Source: CAWDLX01 sp046728155 (GTDB taxonomy: Bacteria > Actinomycetota > Actinomycetes > Mycobacteriales > Micromonosporaceae). Taken from it: a DNA stretch of 47,997 nucleotides. The DNA is taken from positions 1 to 47,997 of the forward strand of contig JBKPDY010000122.1 in assembly GCA_046728155.1 (NCBI GenBank), in the 5' to 3' direction. A program made the position numbers and the translations under genes. The notes under the pieces are model-generated. The model made no database searches. It saw nothing but the letters and a program-made list of their open reading frames with translations, and was not told the DNA's origin. Shown in pieces: positions 40,956 to 47,997 of this stretch. Each line of letters starts with the position of its first letter. Position 1 is the first letter of the stretch.

Positions 40956-41957
40956 TTACTCTGCGGCCAGCCGGGGCGGAACTGCGCCGACGGTGACGAT
41001 GACCTTGCCTGATGGGCTTGCCTCCTCGACGAGCCGGATGGCGGCCGCCGCGTCGGCGAGCGGGTAGGCCCGATCGATGACAGGGCTGATTCGGCCGGAC
41101 TCGATGAGGTCTCCGACTTCCTGGAGGGCCTCGCTGGTGATCTTGGCCGTGAATGACTTGAGGGTCTGGCCGACGAACAGATTGAGGGCCATGGCCTCGA
41201 CCATGTTGCCGACGGGGCCGAACCAGCGACTACCATCGCCGAAGGACTGGATGAGTGTTCCGCGCCGAGCAAGTACTTTCCTGACCGCTGCCGGGGAGTA
41301 TGTCCCGCCTAGTTGGAGCGCGAGGTCGTACCGGGTTGCCCCAGTGGTGAAGTCCTGCTCTGTGTAGTCGATGACCTTGTCGGCGCCAAGACGCAGTACG
41401 AGGGGGATGTTAGGAGTGCTGCAGACGCCGGTCACCTGAGCGCCCGCGTGCTTGGCGATTTGCACCGCGAAAGTGCCGACGCCCCCCGAGGCGCCAATGA
41501 TGAGGACATGCTGATCCGGCTGGATACCTCCGGCGCGCAGTCCCTGGAGCGCGGTGACCGCAGCCAGCGGCACAGCCGCGGCCTGCTCGAGGGTAAGGTT
41601 CGAGGGCTTGGGCGCCAGCCTTCCCTGCTGGACGGCGATGTATTCAGCAAAGGCGCCGTGGCCGAAGCCGTAGACCTCATCGCCTGGCTTGAATCTCGTG
41701 ACGCCGCTGCCGACCTCCTCAACCGTTCCAGCTAGGTCCCCGCCAGGAACGGGGAATTTTGGCCTGCGAACGCCGCCCAGTCCTGCGGCGCGGAAAACGA
41801 CCGGCTCGCCGCGGATGAAATGCCAGTCCCATGGATTAGCCGAACTAGCACGCACGCGCACGAGCACTTCGTCGTCACCGACGGTCGGCATCTCCATATC
41901 GGCCAGCTCTAGGACATCCTGTGGCGCGCCGTACCTATGCTGGACTATCGCCTTCAT
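40956..41957 (-). CDS. NAD(P)-dependent alcohol/quinone oxidoreductase (zinc-free MDR)
   Basis: The 333-aa enzyme starts at ATG 41957 after GAGGGGG. MDR features are the GroES-like fold with SSANPWDWHFIRGEP and PGGDLAGTVEEVGSGV, and the nucleotide-binding ASGGVGTFAVQIAK. The zinc ligands of alcohol dehydrogenases are absent, as in quinone reductases. The substrate is unknown. Confidence 0.9.
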   Translation of the reverse strand: MKAIVQHRYGAPQDVLELADMEMPTVGDDEVLVRVRASSANPWDWHFIRGEPVVFRAAGLGGVRRPKFPVPGGDLAGTVEEVGSGVTRFKPGDEVYGFGHGAFAEYIAVQQGRLAPKPSNLTLEQAAAVPLAAVTALQGLRAGGIQPDQHVLIIGASGGVGTFAVQIAKHAGAQVTGVCSTPNIPLVLRLGADKVIDYTEQDFTTGATRYDLALQLGGTYSPAAVRKVLARRGTLIQSFGDGSRWFGPVGNMVEAMALNLFVGQTLKSFTAKITSEALQEVGDLIESGRISPVIDRAYPLADAAAAIRLVEEASPSGKVIVTVGAVPPRLAAE

Positions 41958-42122
41958 CGTGCCCCCTCGCGGGCTCTCCCGACCTGTCGTCGTCGACGCT
42001 AGCAGCGGCCGACGCTGACCAGGTTTGACACATCGGGCCGGGGTTCCCACGGCTCGCTATGACGTGCGGCGGCGCTCGGTCTAGGAGCCGCATGGGCTTG
42101 ATCCAATGTCCTAGCTGGCTTG

Positions 42123-42683
42123 CTACTGACCGGTACGGCCGTCGATGCATTCGCGCAGCAGGTCTGCGTGCCCACAGTGCCGGGCGTACTCCTCGACCAT
42201 GTGAATGAGGATGTCGCGGACGCTCGCCGCTTCGCCCTGCGGGGTTAGGACCGTGGCGTCGAGGTCGCCCAGGCCATCCAGCCACTCCTCGGCGGCCGCT
42301 ATCTGCGCGGTCCAAACGGTAAACGCGTCATCGACGACCGCCGAGTCCCCGACCGCGCCGTTGAAGTCCAGATCGTGGTGATCGGGGGACCAGTACAACC
42401 GAGGCGCGTCCCGATGGCCTTGCAGCGAACGCTGAAACCAGTTGTGCTCCACTCGAGCCATGTGCCGCACCAGACCCAGCAGGCTCAACGTGGACGGCGG
42501 CACGGACCTGGTGGCGAGCTGCTCGGGCGAAAGATCCTCACACTTCATGCGAAGGGTGAGCCGGTAGTTGGACAGGTATTCGCGGATGGTCGCCAACTCG
42601 CCGACGGGGTTGCCCGCTACCCGGGGGTCGTCCTCGGGCGGTGCCCACATGCCGTCGTAGCCGACCGCGTGGTGACTGGTCAT
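42123..42683 (-). CDS. DinB family (DUF664) protein
   Basis: The 186-aa protein has the four-helix DinB/DUF664 fold. Likely metal ligands are His residues in HMARVEHNWF and HMVEEYARHCGHADLLRE. Members include mycothiol-dependent transferases, but many are uncharacterised. The ATG start is 42683. It diverges from the permease. Confidence 0.85.
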   Translation of the reverse strand: MTSHHAVGYDGMWAPPEDDPRVAGNPVGELATIREYLSNYRLTLRMKCEDLSPEQLATRSVPPSTLSLLGLVRHMARVEHNWFQRSLQGHRDAPRLYWSPDHHDLDFNGAVGDSAVVDDAFTVWTAQIAAAEEWLDGLGDLDATVLTPQGEAASVRDILIHMVEEYARHCGHADLLRECIDGRTGQ

Positions 42684-42834
42684 GTCGCCACCCTTGCCGA
42701 TGGCGAAGCGGTCAGCAAACAGAATTCGTCACGCGCCTCGAGATCCGGCGGATGGCGAGGCGTCCGAGGCTGGTTGCATCGACCTGTTCAGTCGGCGGAT
42801 GTCTTGACTGCGCAAAGTTCTCCCGGGTGCCAGC

Positions 42835-42853
42835 TATACCCCTAAGGGGTATA
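42835..42853. promoter_or_regulatory. CsoR-type copper operator overlapping the permease promoter
   Basis: TATACCCCT-A-AGGGGTATA is a perfect 9-bp-arm palindrome of the CsoR/RcnR class. A TATGCT -10 box (42852-42857) overlaps its right end, so a bound repressor would block transcription. Metal release would then allow expression. Confidence 0.8.
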
Positions 42854-42897
42854 TGCTAGCCTTCCGGGGCGCCCCGCATGTCGGAAGGTGGGTCGAT

Positions 42898-44097
42898 GTG
42901 GGTTGGCTGTGGCACGCGCTTGCGATCGCTGGGTCGATGACATGGGAGGTCTTGTGGGCGCTGATTCTCGGGTTCGGCTTGTCCGCAATGGTGCAGTCCG
43001 TGGTACGGCGCGAGACGGTCGTTCGCCTGCTCGGTGACGATCGTCCACGAACGTTGATCGCCGCCGCCGGACTCGGTGCCGCGTCATCGTCCTGCTCTTA
43101 TGCCGCTGTGGCCCTGGCTCGCGCCCTTTTCCGCAAGGGTGCGCACTTCACGGCGGCGATGGCCTTCGAGATCGGCTCGACCAACCTCGTCGTCGAACTG
43201 GGCATTCTGCTTGCGCTGTTGATGGGGTGGCAGTTCACCGCGGCCGAGTTCGTCGGCGGCCCTGTGATGATCGCCGTGGTAGCGGTGCTGTTCCGGCTGA
43301 CTGTGCGTCAGCGGCTGCTGCGTGACGCGCGTGTGCAGGCTGACAAGGCACTCGCCGGATCGATGGAGGGGCATGCCGCCATGGATATGTCGATAGCGGG
43401 AGGCGGATCAGTGCTGCGGCGCATGGCGTCTCCGCGCGGCTTCACCGCGCTGTCACATATTTACGTGAGCGAATGGGCGGCGATCTGGCGCGACCTGGTG
43501 GGTGGTCTGCTTATCGCCGGAGCCCTCGCCGCGTGGGTACCCGAGTCGTTCTGGCAGGCGTTCTTCTTCATCGACCATCCGACGCTGTCGGCGCTGTGGG
43601 GGCCCTTGGTCGGCCCGCTGGTGGCCATGGCCAGCTTCGTATGCTCGATCGGCAATGTGCCGCTGGCCGCGGTGCTGTGGAACGGTGGCATCAGCTTCGG
43701 CGGTGTCGTCGCGTTCATCTTCGCCGACCTCATCATCCTGCCGATCATCAACATCTACCGGAAGTACTACGGATGGCGGATGGCGTTGACCATCACGGCC
43801 ACTTTCTACGCGGCGATGGTCGTCGCGGGATACGTCGTGGAACTGCTCTTCGGCGCGGCCGGGCTCGTACCGACGAGTCGGAACGCCAAGGTGATCGAGG
43901 CAGGGATCGCATGGAACTACACCACTTGGCTCAACCTCGTCTTCATCGCGATGACGGCAGTTCTACTCATACGTTTCTTCCGTACAGGCGGCGTTGGCAT
44001 GCTTCGCATGATGGGTGGAGCGCCGCACGCCGGCAACCTTCAGCTCGCCGAAGGGCCCAGCTCGCCGGTCAGTCACGACCACCACGGCCACCGTTGA
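42898..44097 (+). CDS. DUF318/ArsP-like permease
   Basis: The 399-aa membrane protein has about nine helices in two halves. The SSSCSYAAVALARALFRKG and FVCSIGNVPLAAVLWNGG blocks match DUF318 permeases, with a cysteine in each. The C terminus ends in a His-rich SHDHHGHR, suggesting metal binding. I place the start at GTG 42898 because GGAAGG lies upstream and because the in-frame ATG 42853 falls in the promoter -10 box and would not be on the mRNA. Copper or other thiophilic metal export is inferred from the operator. Confidence 0.82.
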   Translation: MGWLWHALAIAGSMTWEVLWALILGFGLSAMVQSVVRRETVVRLLGDDRPRTLIAAAGLGAASSSCSYAAVALARALFRKGAHFTAAMAFEIGSTNLVVELGILLALLMGWQFTAAEFVGGPVMIAVVAVLFRLTVRQRLLRDARVQADKALAGSMEGHAAMDMSIAGGGSVLRRMASPRGFTALSHIYVSEWAAIWRDLVGGLLIAGALAAWVPESFWQAFFFIDHPTLSALWGPLVGPLVAMASFVCSIGNVPLAAVLWNGGISFGGVVAFIFADLIILPIINIYRKYYGWRMALTITATFYAAMVVAGYVVELLFGAAGLVPTSRNAKVIEAGIAWNYTTWLNLVFIAMTAVLLIRFFRTGGVGMLRMMGGAPHAGNLQLAEGPSSPVSHDHHGHR

Positions 44098-44144
44098 TCC
44101 CGGGGGTCCGATGAGTTCTCACCGCAGGAGAAGTCAACACTGCC

Positions 44145-45017
44145 ATGACGACGACGCACATACTTGAGACCGCCGAGGTCGACATCGCCTACGACGTGGA
44201 CGGCCCGCTGCCTACGGCCGACGGGCGCCCACCGCTGTTCATGATCGGCCAGCCCATGGAAGCCAGCGGCTTCGCTACGTTGGCGTCTCACTTCCCCGAC
44301 CGCACCGTGATCACCTATGACCCCCGCGGTCTTGGCCGCAGCAGCCGCAAAGACGGCCGGGTCGACCATGCGCCCACGGTCCAGGCCGATGACGTCCACG
44401 CCGTCATCGAGACGCTCGACGCTGGCCCGGTCGACATGTTCGCGAGCAGTGGCGGCGCGGTGACCGCGCTCGCCCTCGTGGCGGCCCATCCCAATGACGT
44501 GACCACCCTGGTGGCACACGAGCCGCCGCTCATTCCGGTGCTCCCCGACGCCGAGGCTGCCGAGCGTGCCCGCAGCCGGGTTCGGGACGCGTACGAGGCC
44601 AAGGGGCGCAATGCCGGCATGGCGGCCTTCATTGCCATGACGTCATGGCGGGGCGAGTTCACCGACGACTACTTCGCCCAGCCCACGCCGGATCCCGTCG
44701 TGTTCGGCATGCCCACCGGGGACGACGGCTCTCGTGACGATCCGCTGCTCTCCGACCGGTCCTGGGCGGTCAGCGGCTATCGCCCCGACATCGACGCGGT
44801 GACCGCCGCCCCGACACGCGTCGTGATCGCCGTGGGCGAGGAGTCCCTCGGCACGTTCACCGGACGTACATCGGTGGCCACCGCTGAACTGCTCGGTCAG
44901 CAGGCGACCGTGTTCCCGAGTCACCACGGCGGTTTCCTCGGCGGCGAGTTCGGATACGCCGGCCAACCCGAGGCCTTCGCGCGCAAGTTACGGGACGTCC
45001 TCGACTACGGCAACTGA
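44145..45017 (+). CDS. Alpha/beta hydrolase
   Basis: The 290-aa protein has the fold: YDPRGLGRSSR for the strand 3-4 region, nucleophile S102 in FASSGGAV (the first residue of the usual GxSxG is Ala), and a C-terminal catalytic His in PSHHGGFLGG. The substrate is unknown. AGGAG lies upstream of ATG 44145. It lies 47 bases after the permease. Confidence 0.88.
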   Translation: MTTTHILETAEVDIAYDVDGPLPTADGRPPLFMIGQPMEASGFATLASHFPDRTVITYDPRGLGRSSRKDGRVDHAPTVQADDVHAVIETLDAGPVDMFASSGGAVTALALVAAHPNDVTTLVAHEPPLIPVLPDAEAAERARSRVRDAYEAKGRNAGMAAFIAMTSWRGEFTDDYFAQPTPDPVVFGMPTGDDGSRDDPLLSDRSWAVSGYRPDIDAVTAAPTRVVIAVGEESLGTFTGRTSVATAELLGQQATVFPSHHGGFLGGEFGYAGQPEAFARKLRDVLDYGN

Positions 45018-45644
45018 CGCCGCGCACCCGCGGCACCATCGATCAGAGTGCCTTCGCCCGGAGACGCACGTCGGTCCGCACGGTCGTGCGCCGCCGCGTC
45101 CGGACCGGCTCGCGTGACGTGACGGCGGGCCTGGAGCGGGTCGGGCCAGCTACTCGCCGGCGTCGCGTCGCGGCGGGACGTGACGACGGTGCTGGTCTTG
45201 CTGGTGGTGTTCGACGACCCGATCGCCGCCAGCACCAGACCTCGTGGGCGGCGTCGACAGACCCCACGCGCTGCACAGTCCTTCCACAGTGGAGTGTCGC
45301 GCGGTTGTTCGGCTGCTGGCGGGTGGCGGCGGTATGCCCACCTCCGGACGTGGCCAGGGAGGCGCTGATACACCATGAAGGCCCGCGGTTGCTTGAGGCG
45401 ACGGAGTCGGTGAAGGTATCGGCCGGCCTGGGAGTGCTGCGCCTTTTCGGAGGCTTGGCCGCGGAAGTGGCTCGGTGCCTTTTATGCGAAGTGTTGGTTT
45501 GCCGGCAATCGGTGCTCAAAGCCCGCGCACTGAGTTGGCAGACACGGCCGCAACTATTGCACCGTCTGGCGCAATGGCCGCGGCTGGATTCCTATTGATC
45601 GGTATTCGGTCTCTGCGCGTACGTGCGACAGTAGTTTGTGCTGC
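45018..45644. other. Stretch with no supported gene
   Basis: The open frames here (for example 45043-45519 minus and 45086-45598 plus) encode arginine-rich, low-information sequence with no recognisable family, typical of non-coding GC-rich DNA. A -10-like TAGTTT at 45632-45637 precedes the GGDEF-EAL gene. I see nothing else. Confidence 0.5.
45632..45637 (+). promoter_or_regulatory. Candidate -10 box of the GGDEF-EAL gene
   Basis: TAGTTT sits 8 bases before ATG 45645, the spacing expected for a leaderless mRNA. No Shine-Dalgarno precedes that ATG. Confidence 0.4.
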
Positions 45645-47997
45645 ATGCCGGATCGGATCTCATCCGTGGCACGGGCGGTGATGACGGGTGATCGGAGGCT
45701 AGTCGGCTATCTGGCTGTTCAAGGAGTGGCCGCAGCCGGCTCGTTCATCCTGCCCGTCTCCGCCGGCGGGGCTGTCCGGTTGGCAGTCGCGACCGCGGGC
45801 ATCGTGGCGTTGGTTGCAGCGATTCTCGGGCGTCGGCCGACGCGGACGGCGGGATGGTGGCTCGTTGCACTGAGTGGGGCGCTTTCGAATGCCGCCGCGG
45901 TCGGCATCGCCATCATGTACGGGCTCGGGAGCGGAGAGCTCCTCGGAGGCGTCGGCCAGTTCGTGATCGCCATTTCGGCGCTGCTCGTGTTGGCTGTCGG
46001 GTTGGGCGTGCTCGGCTGGCGAACAGCGGGTACTCGCGGGTGGGACTCCCTGGATGCCACGGTGACCGCTTTGGGGGTGTTTCTGGTCGCCTGGGTCCTA
46101 TACATCGACCCGGCGCTGGCACGCAGCTCTTCGGCGTTCACCGCGCTGGTTACAACCGCCGTGCCCGCCACCTCGCTCCTGGTCCTGGCCATGGCCTTGA
46201 CGCTGGCATTCGGCGGTGCCTTGTCGACATGGTCGGGCCGGATGCTGCTGGTCGCGAGCGCGGCAGCGTTGTACAACTCTGCTTTGATTTACTTCAAGCC
46301 GATCGGTGAGCTGGCGGTGCCGATTGGTCTGCCCATTGTGGCTGCGTGGTTGGCTCACGCCGTTCTGTTGGGTGGGGCGGGGGTCGCGTCGGACTTCGTC
46401 GATGTCATCGGGGGCCGGCGTCGGCCCGCGCCGGACCTGCCGCGCTGGCGTCTGGCGGTATTCGTCGCGCTGGCCCTGCTGGCACCGATTGATGTCGCGG
46501 TCGACTCCGCGCGGGCGGGCGGGTCCGGCCCGAGTGTCGTCGTGACGGTTGTACCGCCTGCCTGCGGGGCGCTGATGTTGATACTCCTCGTGATCCGGTT
46601 GGCTCTTGTCGGGCACGTGTCCGCGGCGCGAGCGGAGAAGCTGACCCAACAGTCGGCTTCGCTTGCTCAAGCGATAGCTGAGCAGGACGAGCTGCAGCGG
46701 GAGTTGGAATCCCGTGCGCTGCATGATCCGCTGACCGGTGTTGCCAACCGGTACGTCTTGACCGATCGCATGGACCGGCTATCGATGAACCCGGCCAGTC
46801 GTGGTCAGGTGCTGATGATGCTGGACCTGGATGGGTTCAAGGACATCAATGATACCTTCGGCCATCCCGTTGGGGATCAGGTCCTGATCGATGTTGCTCG
46901 GCGGCTGGTCAGCACGATTCCGGAGCGGGCGGTGCTCGTGCGCTTGGGCGGTGACGAGTTCGGCATTCTCCTCGAAGACACCGGACACGAAGCTCGGCTG
47001 CTGGCGGAAGCGATTGTGGAGGCGTTGCGGTTCCCGTTCTTCGTGGCCGGCCGGGAGGTGTTCCTGTCCGCGAGCGTCGGCCTTGTCATCACGGACGTTG
47101 GCGGACGCGCACCAGACGCGTCGGAGGGCCTTCGTGATGCGGATCAGGCGCTGTACGCGGCCAAGGCCGCGGGGCGCAACCGCGTGGCTGAGTTCCACCC
47201 GGGGCTGCTCGACGAACGACTGCACCAGGCGCGGATGACCAGCGAGCTACGCCATGCCGTGTTACGGAACGAGCTGATCCTGCACTACCAGCCCATCGTG
47301 GCCTTGGACGACGGTCGAGTTGTCGGAGTCGAGGCGCTGGTGCGTTGGCCATCAAGAGATCGGGGGATGGTGTCGCCGTCCGAATTCATCCCGGCGGCAG
47401 AGCAGACCGGCTTGATCGTCGACATCGGAACATGGGTTCTGCGGCAGGCGTGCACTGATGCCGCTCCCTGGTATGTCCAGTACGGAACACCGGTGGGCGT
47501 GAACGTCTCCGGTCGCCAGCTGAGCGATCCCGCCTTCGATGACATTGTTTTCGATATTCTCGCCGAGGCCGGTCTACCCAGTTCGGCGCTCGTCCTCGAA
47601 CTCACGGAGAGCAGTCTGATCGAGAACACGTCGGATCCGACCGTGCGGGGCCAGCTGAATCGCCTGCGCGAGAACGGGGTGCGGATCGCCGTCGATGACT
47701 TCGGAACTGGCTATTCATCGCTGTCCTACATCACTCAGCTTCCCGTTGACGCAGTAAAGATCGATAGCTCGTTCACATCCGGTCCTCTGGACTCGACGGT
47801 TCCGGACCAGCCATGGAAGGTCGTCCACGCGATTCTTCAGCTAATCTCGAGCCTCAACCTTGCCGCGGTCGCGGAGGGGATCGAGACCCGTGAGCAGGCC
47901 GATATTCTGCGCGAGCTGAACTGCGCATACGGCCAGGGCTACTACTTTTCTCCGCCCATACCTGCTGACCGGATCGGAGGTGTCCTGGGTTCTAGGG
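45645..47997 (+). CDS. Bifunctional GGDEF-EAL membrane protein, 3' partial
   Basis: The visible 784 residues start at ATG 45645. About nine or ten hydrophobic helices fill the first 330 residues, a putative sensor region, followed by a short coiled linker (AEKLTQQSASLAQAIAEQ). The GGDEF domain has DPLTGVANRYVL, DLDGFKDINDTFGHPVGD and RLGGDEFGIL, intact for cyclic di-GMP synthesis. The EAL domain has VEALVRW, VNVSGRQL, VLELTESSL, DDFGTGYSSLSYITQLP and AEGIETREQADIL, with metal and catalytic residues intact. It runs off the window within the last EAL strand, so only a short tail is missing. Net activity cannot be read. Confidence 0.9.
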   Translation, partial: MPDRISSVARAVMTGDRRLVGYLAVQGVAAAGSFILPVSAGGAVRLAVATAGIVALVAAILGRRPTRTAGWWLVALSGALSNAAAVGIAIMYGLGSGELLGGVGQFVIAISALLVLAVGLGVLGWRTAGTRGWDSLDATVTALGVFLVAWVLYIDPALARSSSAFTALVTTAVPATSLLVLAMALTLAFGGALSTWSGRMLLVASAAALYNSALIYFKPIGELAVPIGLPIVAAWLAHAVLLGGAGVASDFVDVIGGRRRPAPDLPRWRLAVFVALALLAPIDVAVDSARAGGSGPSVVVTVVPPACGALMLILLVIRLALVGHVSAARAEKLTQQSASLAQAIAEQDELQRELESRALHDPLTGVANRYVLTDRMDRLSMNPASRGQVLMMLDLDGFKDINDTFGHPVGDQVLIDVARRLVSTIPERAVLVRLGGDEFGILLEDTGHEARLLAEAIVEALRFPFFVAGREVFLSASVGLVITDVGGRAPDASEGLRDADQALYAAKAAGRNRVAEFHPGLLDERLHQARMTSELRHAVLRNELILHYQPIVALDDGRVVGVEALVRWPSRDRGMVSPSEFIPAAEQTGLIVDIGTWVLRQACTDAAPWYVQYGTPVGVNVSGRQLSDPAFDDIVFDILAEAGLPSSALVLELTESSLIENTSDPTVRGQLNRLRENGVRIAVDDFGTGYSSLSYITQLPVDAVKIDSSFTSGPLDSTVPDQPWKVVHAILQLISSLNLAAVAEGIETREQADILRELNCAYGQGYYFSPPIPADRIGGVLGSR

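Noticed and set aside
40558..41067. Open frames across 40520-41067 as a gene.
   Set aside because: No ribosome binding site, no recognisable protein, and overlap with the oxidoreductase 3' end.
42853..42897. ATG 42853 as the start of the permease.
   Set aside because: It lies in the CsoR-type operator and -10 box; the predicted transcript begins downstream.
45043..45519. An arginine-rich minus-strand open frame as a small gene.
   Set aside because: Sequence lacks fold-like texture, and overlapping frames in all directions are equally open.

Overview
The window comes from a high-GC actinomycete, most likely Micromonosporales or a near relative. The evidence is frequent GTG starts, strong G/C bias at third codon positions, a BldC developmental regulator, DUF3073, a two-subunit-type aspartokinase, and a long-form leuA with an actinobacterial leucine leader peptide. 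Placement below order level is inference. No rRNA, tRNA, CRISPR array, integrase or intact insertion sequence was seen.

Region 1 (1-18.7 kb) is a conserved core. It holds de novo purine synthesis genes: purD (5' end outside the window), purB, purS-purQ-purL, purF and purM. Interspersed are a Nudix hydrolase, an acyl-CoA dehydrogenase/SCP2 pair, a GDT1-family transporter, a secreted carboxypeptidase-regulatory-like protein and a small sterol-carrier-like protein. After purM comes a compact two-gene RiPP locus (a radical SAM maturase overlapping a 71-residue precursor with regularly spaced aromatic triplets), then DUF3073, a branched-chain amino acid dehydrogenase, a conserved hypothetical gene and bldC. 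The order purF-purM...vdh-hypothetical-bldC matches the streptomycete order as I recall it.

Region 2 (18.8-31.4 kb) has a secreted HNH-type lipoprotein and a complete five-gene oligopeptide ABC importer (C-A-B-D-F) with a strong hairpin between the binding-protein and permease genes. It then has leuA with an attenuator leader, a lipoprotein, and the lysC-asd pair. lysC carries an internal Shine-Dalgarno sequence and start that would make a separate regulatory beta chain, and its 5' leader holds two hairpins.

Region 3 (31.4-48 kb) is accessory. It has a DUF559 protein, a diguanylate cyclase, a TPR membrane protein, a LOG-like protein, a CaCA exchanger, a decayed glycosyltransferase, a DUF6529-like membrane protein and an aldo/keto reductase. 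It continues with an apparent arsM remnant, a truncated globin, a cupredoxin lipoprotein, a quinone-type oxidoreductase, a DinB protein, a DUF318 permease behind a CsoR-type palindrome, an alpha/beta hydrolase and a GGDEF-EAL membrane protein that runs off the window. Two stretches (40520-40955 and 45018-45644) show no convincing gene.

The most interesting item is the cyclophane-type RiPP pair at 14.4-15.75 kb. Next are the leuA attenuator, the CsoR-type operator that also changes the permease start, and the 66-bp tandem duplication at 19.1 kb that copies a start codon.
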